This document shows positions 13,260 to 21,047 of a stretch of DNA of 26,077 nt, in pieces. Within the stretch, counting starts at the first letter, position 1, and every line of letters begins with the position of its first letter. This DNA comes from CAZEPJ01 sp964514105 (GTDB lineage Bacteria; Desulfobacterota; Desulfocorpusculales; Desulfocorpusculum), in NCBI GenBank assembly GCA_964514105.1, contig CAZEPJ010000062.1:1-26077 (forward strand), given 5' to 3'. The position numbers were made by a program, and so were the translations under genes. Below the pieces are notes generated by a model. That model worked only from the letters and a program-made list of their open reading frames with translations, searched no databases and was not told where the DNA came from.

Positions 13260-15662
13260 ATGCGTTTCGCGCGCTCTTTGTTGTGGACCGCGTGCGCCCT
13301 GATCCTGAACCTCACCCTGTGCGGCCCCCTGGCATCCCCCGCCTCGGCCGAACCCGCCTACGCCTTCGACCCCGTGGCAACCCAGGGGGCTCCGACCCCG
13401 GCGGGCGGGACATATTCGGCCTCGGCCTTCGGTCCCCCGGCCCTGAACAACGACGGATGGGTGGCCTTCCGCTCGGGCATCGAGGGCGCATCGGCAACCA
13501 TGGGGGTCTTTCTCTCCATGCCCGGAGGGGGCGTTCGGGCCCTGGCACTGGACGGCCAGCCGGCCCCGGGGGGAGGGAGTTTCTCCGACTTCCTGGGCCT
13601 GGGCATGGACGATGCGGGTCGGGTGGTCTTCCGCGCCCTGTTGGACGCCGGGGAAGTCGACGAGGCCATCTTCCGCGTGGATACCCTGTCCATATCCCGG
13701 CTGCTGGCGGCGGGCGACCCGGCCCCCGATGGAGGCGGATCCCTGGCAGCCCTCTTGGACCTCAAGGTAACCCCTTCCGGCCGCGTCTTCGTCCACGCCT
13801 TGGCGTTCGGGGGTACCATCGCCGACGGGATCCTGATGTGGGACGAGGGCGGCGCCCGCTGGGCCGTCCACAGAGGCCAGGATGTGCCGGATGCAGGGCG
13901 CCTGGTCTGGATCGGCGAATACGCGGTCAGCGACTCGGGCCACGTGGCCTTCGTGGGCCGGGTCGAGGACGACCTCGGCGTCTCGTCCCAGGGGCTCTTC
14001 CTGGCCTTGGAGGGCGAGGTGAGCAGGGTCATGGCCCCGGGCGATCCCACGCCCATGGGGGGCGTGTTCCAGGCCTTCCGAGTCCCCACCGTCAACGACC
14101 TGGGCCATGTGGCGTTTGGGGCGTCGGTGGCCGGTGGGAGCGCCCCGGTGGGGCTCTTTCTCCTCAGGGACGGGGCCGTTTCCCTGGTGGCGGGCCAAGG
14201 GCAACCCGCCCCGGCTCCGGCCTCTGGGGATTTCGCCCGATTCGAGCGACCCTTGCTGGACGGCGCAGGGTCGATTCGTTTCGAGGCCCATCTCTCTGGG
14301 GGGACCACCCCCGGCGGGATCTTCGCCTGGTCCGATGGAGTCCTGGCCCCGGTTGTCCTCTCCCTGGAGCCCGCCCCCGGAGGCGGCCGCCTCTTCCACC
14401 CCCGGCTCTTCCAGGCCAATGACCTGGGAGCCCTGGCCTTTCGGGCCGAGGTCCTGGGCCCCAAGCCCGGGGGCATCTTCCTACAGGTCCCCGGATGGGG
14501 GATCCGGGCCGTCGCCCGATTGGGCCAGGCCACACCGGCCGGCGGCACGTATGCGGACCCAAGCTTCATCCCCAGCGTCAACAACGCCGGGGAGGTGGCC
14601 TTCGAGGCCGGCGTGCTCGGCGGGATTGCCCCGGAGGGGATCTTCATCCGGGGGGCATCCGGCACTGTGGCCGTGGCCCTGTGGGGCGACCCGGCCCCGG
14701 CAACGATCGGCGGACGCCTGGGCGATCTGGAAGCCCCCTCCCTGGGAAGCGGCGGAGAGGTGGCGTTCCTGGCCCGGCTCACCGATTCCGTCGGGCCTCA
14801 GGGGATCTTCCTGGCCCGGCCCCAGGAAGGCAGCTATGAGCTGAACCCCTTGGCCGTGGTGGGTCAGCCGGGGCCCGGCGGCGCCCTGTACGGGCCCCTG
14901 GGTCGTCCAGAGGTGCTCGGGGACGGCGCTGTATTGTTCGGGGCCGTCCTCGTAGACGCAGAGGGGCATCGCGGCGCCATCCTCCGCTGCGGCCCGGGGG
15001 GTGTGGAGACTCTGGTCCGCCAGGGAGATCCCGCTCCGGCCGACGTGGGGGGAAGCCTGGGCACTCTGGGGCGCCCTGCAGGCAACGCTGCGGGGGAGAT
15101 CCTATTCCGGGCCCGCGTCCGAGGCGGGTCGGCACGGGCGGGGCTGTTTCTGAGAGGCGTCACCGGGGAGATCCGCACACTGGCAGCCGACGGCAGCCCC
15201 ACGCCCCTGGGTGGCCGGTTCACCCCGGTCTTTCGCTCCTATGCCCTGGGCGCCCCGGGAGAGGCCGTGTTCGTGGCCCCTGTCTCGGGCGGCGTGAGCA
15301 GTCAGGCCGTGTTCCGGACGCGCGGCGGCCCGGTGGAGGTCCTGGCGGCCGAGGGGTGGACGGGCCCATGGGGAGGCCGGTACCTGGCATTCGGCCACGT
15401 GACGACCAACAGCGCCTCGGACGTGGCCTTCCACGCCGCCCTCCAGCCCGGCCGGAAGAGCGGCATCTATATAGACGACGGCATTCACGGGATGCGGCCC
15501 GTGGTCCTGGGAGGCATGCGCGCCCCCACGGGGGGCCGGTTCTCGACGCCGAATCTCCCCATGCTCAATGACCTGGGGCAGGTCGTCTTCCGCGCCCTGG
15601 TCACGGGGAAGGCCGGCCGTCGGGGGATCTTCCTGGCCGACGAGATCCCGTCGGCCCCGTGA
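13260..15662 (+). CDS. Secreted NxxGxxxAF-type tandem-repeat protein (about 14 repeats)
   Basis: The 800-residue protein has a type I signal peptide: basic start, hydrophobic core, and ASPASA before the mature end, near residue 31. After it, almost the whole chain is made of about 14 units of roughly 53 residues with the pattern G-(D/Q)-P-(A/T)-P-x-GG, then N-D/N-x-G-x-VAF-x-A, then GG-x5-GIF. Clear units start at GAPTPAGG, GQPAPGGG, GDPAPDGG, GDPTPMGG, GQATPAGG, GSPTPLGG and GMRAPTGG. This is the pattern of the choice-of-anchor NxxGxxxAF repeat family. No transmembrane segment, sorting motif or lipobox follows, so it ends in a repeat and should be released or held by another protein. I chose the ATG at 13260 because GAGGAGG lies 6 bases upstream and the signal peptide begins there; the longer frame to 13176 lacks both. 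Function is unknown; beta-propeller folding is my inference. Confidence 0.87.
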   Translation: MRFARSLLWTACALILNLTLCGPLASPASAEPAYAFDPVATQGAPTPAGGTYSASAFGPPALNNDGWVAFRSGIEGASATMGVFLSMPGGGVRALALDGQPAPGGGSFSDFLGLGMDDAGRVVFRALLDAGEVDEAIFRVDTLSISRLLAAGDPAPDGGGSLAALLDLKVTPSGRVFVHALAFGGTIADGILMWDEGGARWAVHRGQDVPDAGRLVWIGEYAVSDSGHVAFVGRVEDDLGVSSQGLFLALEGEVSRVMAPGDPTPMGGVFQAFRVPTVNDLGHVAFGASVAGGSAPVGLFLLRDGAVSLVAGQGQPAPAPASGDFARFERPLLDGAGSIRFEAHLSGGTTPGGIFAWSDGVLAPVVLSLEPAPGGGRLFHPRLFQANDLGALAFRAEVLGPKPGGIFLQVPGWGIRAVARLGQATPAGGTYADPSFIPSVNNAGEVAFEAGVLGGIAPEGIFIRGASGTVAVALWGDPAPATIGGRLGDLEAPSLGSGGEVAFLARLTDSVGPQGIFLARPQEGSYELNPLAVVGQPGPGGALYGPLGRPEVLGDGAVLFGAVLVDAEGHRGAILRCGPGGVETLVRQGDPAPADVGGSLGTLGRPAGNAAGEILFRARVRGGSARAGLFLRGVTGEIRTLAADGSPTPLGGRFTPVFRSYALGAPGEAVFVAPVSGGVSSQAVFRTRGGPVEVLAAEGWTGPWGGRYLAFGHVTTNSASDVAFHAALQPGRKSGIYIDDGIHGMRPVVLGGMRAPTGGRFSTPNLPMLNDLGQVVFRALVTGKAGRRGIFLADEIPSAP

Positions 15663-15685
15663 GGCCGGGCCCCCAAAGCCGGTCC

Positions 15686-15728
15686 CGAAAAAGGCAGGGG
15701 GGGGTGCCCCTGGGCGCCCCCCCCTTCT
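15686..15728. terminator. Bidirectional terminator between convergent genes
   Basis: Eight Gs (15697-15704) pair with eight Cs (15717-15724), and the interior (TGCCCCTGGGCG) can extend the stem. On the plus strand the tail is TTCT. On the minus strand the stem is followed by TGCCTTTTTC. It lies in the 96-base gap between the stop codons of the repeat protein (+) and the SprT-like gene (-), and it can serve both. Confidence 0.75.
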
Positions 15729-15758
15729 CGGATCATGTCCCGGAGCCCCTCGCCCCCC

Positions 15759-16547
15759 CTACCTCCTGCGCGCGTCGCATCCAGGGCGCCGGCCCTGCCG
15801 GGCCAGGAGCCTGGGGAACTCCTCCTTCAGCCATGCCTTGGCCGCCTCGCCCTGGGGGAACAGCCTCTCCCTGCGCTGGAACTCCGGGCCATGCAGGACC
15901 CGCCTGCCGTTGGCCTGCTTGGGGCCCACCGCCGCGTGGACCATCTCGTGGTACACCACGCCCTCGACCACGTAGGCCGGGACCTCGGGCTGGTCCAGGA
16001 CCGGATGCACCCGGATCACGCGCCGCTCCAGATCGTAGGACCCCAGCCGGATGTTCCGGCCGATGCGTCCGGTGCGCCGTCCCCACCCAGCCTTCACCTC
16101 CAGCGATTGCGCGAAGAAGATGCGGTTCAGGCGGCTGAGGATCTCCCCCAGGTGAAAGCAGTGCCCGTTCTCCCGGAACGACCGGCCGGCCAGCGGCTTC
16201 ACCAAGCGGTGGGGCCGCTCCATCTGTTCCTGGCCGAAGGCCTTGAGCACGGGGCGGGCCGCCTGGCGCTCCCCCTGGAGAAACATGGCCAGGGATTCCA
16301 GCACCTCATCCGGGGCCCCCAGGAAGGCGCGGTCGGCCCGCAGGATGCCGCCGTGGCTCCACTTCCGAAAGGAAAAAAGGGTCCAGCGGTTCTCCGTGAG
16401 CACCACCCGCACGGGAAACCCCAGGCGGGCCGAGAGCCAACCCGCCAGGAGTCCCCCGTCGGGCCGATGGGCCGACTCATCCCAGGGCGCCCCGGCCTCG
16501 ATGAAGGGAAGACAGGGCTGGGGGGAAGAGCGATCCCCTGAGTCCAC
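15759..16547 (-). CDS. SprT-like zinc metalloprotein
   Basis: The 262-residue product has an HExxH zinc motif (HEMVH, residues 200-204, inside YVVEGVVYHEMVHAAV). A further ligand candidate follows in HGPEFQRRERLFP (H219). This H-E-x-x-H...H-G-x-x-F spacing is that of the SprT-like domain, related to the eukaryotic SPRTN DNA-protein crosslink protease. The N-terminal 130 residues are not recognised, and there is no C-terminal zinc ribbon as in E. coli SprT. No signal peptide or membrane segment is seen, so it should be cytosolic. Translation is taken from a GTG at 16547 with a GGGGGAGGGGG stretch 8 bases upstream; the start is uncertain. It lies 60 bases after the DUF35 gene and may be read with it, but no functional link is evident. 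Confidence 0.8.
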   Translation of the reverse strand: MDSGDRSSPQPCLPFIEAGAPWDESAHRPDGGLLAGWLSARLGFPVRVVLTENRWTLFSFRKWSHGGILRADRAFLGAPDEVLESLAMFLQGERQAARPVLKAFGQEQMERPHRLVKPLAGRSFRENGHCFHLGEILSRLNRIFFAQSLEVKAGWGRRTGRIGRNIRLGSYDLERRVIRVHPVLDQPEVPAYVVEGVVYHEMVHAAVGPKQANGRRVLHGPEFQRRERLFPQGEAAKAWLKEEFPRLLARQGRRPGCDARRR

Positions 16548-16607
16548 TGGCGCACACCCCCTCCCCCAAGCCGCCCCCCGCGGGGCCGTCTGGGGAGTTG
16601 CCCCTCA

Positions 16608-17102
16608 TCACCCCTCCAGGGGCTCCCAGTAGATGTCCAGGATGGTGTTGGTCGGCTGCTGGGTTCGGAATCCGGCCCGGACCTTCATCCCGATCTTGGG
16701 CTCGCCCCAAACCAGGTACCCCTTGAAGATGGTGGCCAGTCCCTTCAGCTCCACGTCGATCTGCCAGTATGGCGTGCTCAACTCGATCCCGATGCCCGCG
16801 TAGACGACCTGGGTGAAGGCGTAGACCTCGCCGATGACCGGCTGAAGGATCTCCTCCCACGACATGAGATCCCAGCAGTCCGGGCAGTGGGCCCGACAGG
16901 GGAGCCACAGCCGCTTCTCGGGGCATTTGGGGTTGATGCAGCGGGTGGCCAGGAGCTTCCCCTGGGTCAACCCCTTGAAGAATGGCGTCAGGAGCCCGTA
17001 AGTGTGGTGGTGGGTCAGGGACCGCGGGAAGTTGATCACCATGGCTTTTTCATCGTCGAACAGGGTCGCCGGTTCGCCGATGTACTGGATCTGGTTCGAC
17101 AT
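16608..17102 (-). CDS. DUF35 zinc-ribbon/OB-fold acyl-CoA-associated protein
   Basis: The 164-residue protein has a cysteine cluster at residues 55, 60, 69, 73 and 76 (CINPKC, eight residues, CRAHCPDC) that forms the rubredoxin-like zinc ribbon of the DUF35 N-terminal domain. An OB-fold follows with the typical GEVYAFTQV and FKGYLVWGEPKIGMKV blocks. DUF35 proteins bind acyl-CoA and form complexes with thiolase-fold partners, as in BbsA-BbsB, ChsH2-Ltp2 and PhlB-PhlC. The gene starts 11 bases after the thiolase-fold gene and has a strong AGGAGG site, so a stable complex with that protein is very likely. The extra Cys at 69 and the four-residue gap in the first pair are slightly unusual. The substrate is unknown. 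Confidence 0.9.
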   Translation of the reverse strand: MSNQIQYIGEPATLFDDEKAMVINFPRSLTHHHTYGLLTPFFKGLTQGKLLATRCINPKCPEKRLWLPCRAHCPDCWDLMSWEEILQPVIGEVYAFTQVVYAGIGIELSTPYWQIDVELKGLATIFKGYLVWGEPKIGMKVRAGFRTQQPTNTILDIYWEPLEG

Positions 17103-17113
17103 GTTCGCTCCTC

Positions 17114-18481
17114 CTAGAAGGCCTTCCGCAGGATACCCACAGTCACATGAGAACCGACCCCCGCGTGGGAGACCCAGAGCCCCTGCCTGGCGTTGGGCAC
17201 CTGGAGGCTCTGCCAGTCCGCGGGTTTCTCCTTTCCCCAGCGCTTCCAGATCCTGGGGTCTCCGTGGAACTTGTCATACTTTCCTTGGATCTGCCAGAGG
17301 CACTCGGCGGCCTGGAATATCCCGGTGGCCCCCACTGCGTGCATGGTCCCCAACAGCCCGCCGGACAGGTTGGACGGGCACTTCCCCCCGTAGTAGGCGT
17401 CCCCCGATTCGACGTAGTCGGGCTCCTGGCCGTAGGGCCTAAGCCCGATGTCCCCGTAGGTCTGGATGTCGCTGATGGTGAAGGCATCGTGGAGTTCCAC
17501 AAAGTCCAGGTCCTCCAGCGGGTTCCGGATCCCGGCCATGCGATAGGTGAGGTACGCGGCGAACCGGGCGGCCAGGAAGCTCTCGAATCCCGGCCACCGC
17601 CATCCCTCCTTCTGGAGGTCCTTGTAGAGCTCCGGGCTCTCGTGGGGAAGCAGGGGGATCTCCATATGTCGGCGGTCGGCCACGCGCAGCGTGTGCGTCC
17701 CGCCCGCGATGAAGACCTCGACCGGCTGGTCCGTAAGCCTGTACGCCCACTCCTCGTTGCAGAGGATTGCGGACGCGGCGCCGACGCTCATGGCGCAGCA
17801 CTCCAGGAAGCGCAGCGGGTACGCCGACATGGGGCTCGCCAGGACCTCCTCCACGGTATGCTTGCCCGGCTGCTGGGCGTACGGTGAGCTGCAGGCGTAA
17901 AGCCGGTTCTTCACGGCGATCTTGGCCCGGGTGACCTCCGAGAGGTTGTAGGCCCAGGCGAATCGGTTGGCCATGGGGGCGTAGTACGAGGAGTAGATCC
18001 GGCCCATGCGGGTCTCGAAGTCCTTGCACGCGGCGGTGGAGATGTAGAAGTTGCCCGTGCGGGTGTCCACCTCGTCCATCCGCTCCCACCCGGCCACGAA
18101 GGCCACGTCCGCCATGCCGCTGGCCACGGCCATGGCCCCGCCGAGGATGGCGCTCCCGCCGGTGGCCCCGCCCGTCTTGATCCCCACGTTGTACAACGGG
18201 TCGAACCCCAGGTAGTCGTGGACCTTGGCCTCGCACAGGAGCTGGTCCTGAAAGTGGTCAGCGAACTCGCCATATACGCAGAAATTCACCAGCCCCCTCA
18301 CCTCTTCCGGGGACAGCTTCAGGTCGTTCTCCTCCAGGCACTGCTTGGCCGCCATCATGACCAGCTCTTCCAGCTTGTACTCCGGGAAATACTTCCGGTA
18401 CGCGGTTGTCCCCCCGGCCACCATGTAGACCTTGCGGCTCCACTTGGGAATCCTGAGATTGCCTTCTCCGAATCGGATCAT
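17114..18481 (-). CDS. Thiolase-fold (SCP-x/lipid-transfer type) protein lacking the nucleophilic Cys
   Basis: The 455-residue protein aligns by eye with the thiolase part of SCP-x without gaps around the active site, for example ATG followed by 27 residues to the WERM/FEKM block. It has ECCAMSVGAASAIL, ELHDAF (H331), YGGKCPSNLSGGL and MHAVGATG (H381). The position of the catalytic Cys (NNNCATG in SCP-x) is Gly105 here (KTGGATGG), the HDCF Cys is Ala, and the C-terminal GGG motif is AGVGSH. It therefore cannot form the usual acyl-enzyme at that site. Cys-less thiolase-fold proteins paired with DUF35 proteins include the steroid side-chain aldolase Ltp2, so a retro-aldol or unusual Claisen reaction on an acyl-CoA is possible. 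I start at the ATG at 18481 (GGAGG site upstream). The DUF35 partner follows 11 bases later and an SDR gene precedes it. Confidence 0.87.
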   Translation of the reverse strand: MIRFGEGNLRIPKWSRKVYMVAGGTTAYRKYFPEYKLEELVMMAAKQCLEENDLKLSPEEVRGLVNFCVYGEFADHFQDQLLCEAKVHDYLGFDPLYNVGIKTGGATGGSAILGGAMAVASGMADVAFVAGWERMDEVDTRTGNFYISTAACKDFETRMGRIYSSYYAPMANRFAWAYNLSEVTRAKIAVKNRLYACSSPYAQQPGKHTVEEVLASPMSAYPLRFLECCAMSVGAASAILCNEEWAYRLTDQPVEVFIAGGTHTLRVADRRHMEIPLLPHESPELYKDLQKEGWRWPGFESFLAARFAAYLTYRMAGIRNPLEDLDFVELHDAFTISDIQTYGDIGLRPYGQEPDYVESGDAYYGGKCPSNLSGGLLGTMHAVGATGIFQAAECLWQIQGKYDKFHGDPRIWKRWGKEKPADWQSLQVPNARQGLWVSHAGVGSHVTVGILRKAF

Positions 18482-18639
18482 CGATCTCCCTCCTCTAGGG
18501 CAGGACGTTGGCCCACACGCACGCCTCGTGCGCAAGGCCGCTTCCAGTCGCCTGATCTCAATGCCGTGGTATCACCCCCTTGTCCAGTCCCCGCCGGTTG
18601 AGGGTTCCTCTGGATGCGTCTGTCACCCCTTCCGGTTCG

Positions 18640-19380
18640 TCACAAGCGCCACCCCCCCGAGACCTCCACGCAGGCCCCGGTGACGAAGCTCGCCTCCTCC
18701 GAGGCGAGAAACGCCACCACGTTGGCCACCTCCTCGGGCCGGCCCGCGCGCCCCAGCGGGGTCTCGGCCAGGATCATGTCCCGGTACCGCTCGGGCATCC
18801 GGGCGATGGTGGGGGTCTCCGTGAGCCCGGGAAGGACCGCGTTGACGCAGATGCCGTGTTTGCCCACCTCCCGGGCCACGCTCTTGGTCAATCCCAGGAC
18901 GCCGGCCTTGGCCGCGCTGTAACTGACGGCAGCCACCCCCCCCGTCCGGCCGTAGACCGAGGAGATGTTGACGATCCGCCCGTAGCCCTGCTCGATCATG
19001 CCGGGGACCACGGCCTGGATGGTGTGAAGGGCCCCCTTGAGGTGCACGCCCAGGACCGCGTCCCAGTCCGCGTCCACCACGTTGAGGAGGGTGGCCGGCC
19101 GGTCGAAGCCGGCGTTGTTCACCAGGACCTCCACTCGCCCCCAGGCCTGAAGCACCGCCCGGACCATCCCCGCCACGGCGCCGCGGTCGGCCACGTCGCA
19201 CGCCAGGGCCAGGACCTGCCCGCCGCCGGCCTCGATCTCCCCGGCCGTCCGGGCCAAGGTCTCCGCGTTTCGTTCGGCCAGGGCCACCCGGGCGCCTTCC
19301 TGGGCCATCTTGTGCGCCACGGCCCTGCCGATCCCCTGGCCGGCCCCGGTCACGATGGCCACGCGATCCGTGAGACGCAT
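18640..19380 (-). CDS. Short-chain dehydrogenase/reductase (FabG-like)
   Basis: This is a classical SDR of 246 residues. The NAD(P) motif is TGAGQGIG (11-18), NNAG is at 88-91, and the catalytic triad is S141, Y154 and K158 (SYSAAKAG). It ends with the normal TGACVEVSGGWRL block. It should interconvert a hydroxyl and a keto group, most likely on an acyl-CoA or acyl-ACP. The missing basic residue after the glycine motif does not settle NAD versus NADP. It is the first gene of a set with the thiolase-fold and DUF35 genes, although 158 bases without an evident gene separate it from them. The order SDR, thiolase-fold, DUF35 resembles modules such as bbsABCD of anaerobic toluene breakdown, but a generic 3-hydroxyacyl-CoA dehydrogenase is equally possible. 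Confidence 0.93.
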   Translation of the reverse strand: MRLTDRVAIVTGAGQGIGRAVAHKMAQEGARVALAERNAETLARTAGEIEAGGGQVLALACDVADRGAVAGMVRAVLQAWGRVEVLVNNAGFDRPATLLNVVDADWDAVLGVHLKGALHTIQAVVPGMIEQGYGRIVNISSVYGRTGGVAAVSYSAAKAGVLGLTKSVAREVGKHGICVNAVLPGLTETPTIARMPERYRDMILAETPLGRAGRPEEVANVVAFLASEEASFVTGACVEVSGGWRL

Positions 19381-19541
19381 CTTGCTTCCTTCCGGCCTCC
19401 TCGGTGTGTGCCGGCTCTGTTCCCCGACTGGCGCTCCAACTGCTGGATTGCGGATACCCGCGCACGACGCATGGGCAACGCCCGCCCGAAAGCCCGACTC
19501 CCATATCGAAGGGCCGGCGATCCGGGGGGCATGGCGCGGTC

Positions 19542-19570
19542 ACCTTAGCATGACGGATGGGCACTGTAAA
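19542..19570 (-). promoter_or_regulatory. Possible promoter for the SDR/thiolase-fold/DUF35 genes
   Basis: On the minus strand TTTACA (19565-19570, 5 of 6) is followed after 17 bases by TAAGGT (19542-19547, 3 of 6). It would give a leader of about 155 bases before the SDR start. It lies back to back with the candidate rlmD promoter in the 303-base divergent gap, in which no other feature was seen. Confidence 0.45.
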
Positions 19571-19614
19571 GCCTCCCACAAGAGCGGTCGCGGAGTTCCC
19601 CCCCCCCCTGGACC

Positions 19615-19643
19615 TTGTGCGGCGGGGACGTCTCCTCTAGCAT
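19615..19643 (+). promoter_or_regulatory. Possible promoter for the rlmD-like gene
   Basis: TTGTGC (19615-19620) and TAGCAT (19638-19643, 4 of 6) are spaced by 17 bases. The predicted start near 19650 lies upstream of the ATG at 19684 but downstream of the alternative start codons at 19615 and 19642, so it supports the shorter reading frame. Confidence 0.45.
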
Positions 19644-19683
19644 GGACACGGGCGTGATTGGGTCGAGAGAAAGGCGGCACTCC

Positions 19684-21012
19684 ATGGCGCTGGTCGTGGA
19701 CATCGACGATCTCGGGCACCGGGGCATGGGGATCGCCCGTCACGAGGGGAAGGTCATCCTCGTTCCCCTCACCGCCCCGGGGGATCGGGTGGAGGTGCGC
19801 ATCGCGCGAAGCCACCGCTCCTATGACGAGGGCCGCATGGTGCGCGTCCTGGAGCCCTCCCCCATGAGGAGGGAGCCCCCATGCCCCCACTTCGGTCCGT
19901 GCGGGGGGTGCCAGCTGCAGCACCTCGAGATCGCCCACCAGCACGCCCTCAAGGGGCGCCTCTTTTCCCAGACACTGACGCGGGCCGGAGGCGTTTCACA
20001 GGACGCGCTGGGGCCTGTGCTGTTCACTGCGGAGGAGTTCTCCTATCGCGCCCGGCTGGAGCTGCAGGCCGTGGGCATGCCCCGTCCGGCACTGGGATTC
20101 AAGGCATTGGGCTCATCGGACATGGTCCCCATCCATCGATGTCTGCTGGCCGCGCCGGCCCTCCACCCATTGGTGGAGGCCGCGCGGGGGGCCCTTAAGT
20201 CGGCCCGCGTGGGGGACCCGCTGAGGGTCGAGCTGGCCTGCGACGCCCCGGGACCCGGCGCCACCATGACCCTGTGGACCCTCGGGACACCCGCGCGGCG
20301 CACCGTGGAGGCCCTCCGCCGGGCGGCGACGGAGATCCCCGGCCTCCGGGGGGTCTTTCTCAACCGGGGACGGGGAGGGGCCGGGGCCTGCATCTGGTCG
20401 GATCAAGGCGGGGTCCGGGGCGTCGTTTGCGGCGTGCCCCGTCCGCCCCACGGCGAGGAGATGGCCCTGGAGGCCTGGCCGGGGGTTTTCAGCCAGGTAA
20501 ACCCGCTGGCCAACCGCCTCCTGGTGGCGACGGTTGCCTCGTGGCTTGGCTCAGGACCCCTGGACCGCGTCCTCGACCTGTATGCCGGCATGGGTAACAT
20601 CACCCTGCCCCTGAGCGGCCTGGCCCGGGAGCTGCTGGCCGTGGAGATCAACCCCCGGGCCGTGGAGAACGGCCGGGCCAACGCGCGGCGGCTGGGGATC
20701 CGTAATATCCGCTGGGAGCGCGCCCCGGCCGAGGCGGGTGTGCGGCGTCTTCTGCAAAGAGGCGAATCGTTCGATCTCGTTATTCTGGATCCCCCGCGGC
20801 GGGGCGCCCGGGAAGTCCTGGACGGAATCCTGTCCCTGGCCCCCCGCCGGATCCTGTACATCTCATGCGATCCGGCCACCCTGGCGCGGGACCTGGGCCA
20901 CCTGGGCCCAAGCGGAGGCTATGAGGTCCTCCGGACCCAACCCCTGGACATGTTTCCCCAGACTTTTCACCTGGAGTCCATCACCCTGCTGCAGCGCACG
21001 GGGCGGGCGTGA
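19684..21012 (+). CDS. rlmD: 23S rRNA (uracil-5-)-methyltransferase, RlmD/RumA type
   Basis: This SAM-dependent enzyme forms 5-methyluridine in RNA; the family includes RlmD, RlmC and TrmA. The 442-residue product has an N-terminal TRAM domain (residues 1-60, DIDDLGHRGMGIAR). It has a 4Fe-4S site from C67, C73, C76 (CPHFGPCGGC) and C153, the SAM motif LDLYAGMGNITLPLS, and the DPPRRG block. The nucleophilic C395 is in ISCDPATLARD and the general base E431 is in HLESITLL. The iron-sulfur cluster plus TRAM layout is that of RlmD (23S U1939) or of low-GC dual enzymes such as RlmCD, so the target nucleotide is not certain. The start at 19684 is where the TRAM domain begins; ribosome-site support is weak (AAAGGCGG). 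It is a single gene that converges on the DUF362 gene with a 35-base gap and no clear terminator. Confidence 0.92.
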   Translation: MALVVDIDDLGHRGMGIARHEGKVILVPLTAPGDRVEVRIARSHRSYDEGRMVRVLEPSPMRREPPCPHFGPCGGCQLQHLEIAHQHALKGRLFSQTLTRAGGVSQDALGPVLFTAEEFSYRARLELQAVGMPRPALGFKALGSSDMVPIHRCLLAAPALHPLVEAARGALKSARVGDPLRVELACDAPGPGATMTLWTLGTPARRTVEALRRAATEIPGLRGVFLNRGRGGAGACIWSDQGGVRGVVCGVPRPPHGEEMALEAWPGVFSQVNPLANRLLVATVASWLGSGPLDRVLDLYAGMGNITLPLSGLARELLAVEINPRAVENGRANARRLGIRNIRWERAPAEAGVRRLLQRGESFDLVILDPPRRGAREVLDGILSLAPRRILYISCDPATLARDLGHLGPSGGYEVLRTQPLDMFPQTFHLESITLLQRTGRA

Positions 21013-21047
21013 CCGACCCGCCACCTTGATCCTCATCCTGAGTGGAT

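Noticed and set aside
13358..14782. Long minus-strand ORFs opposite the repeat protein, including 13080-14399
   Set aside because: They mirror the repeat structure of the plus-strand gene, are Pro/Arg/Ser-rich, and lack a signal or domain of their own.
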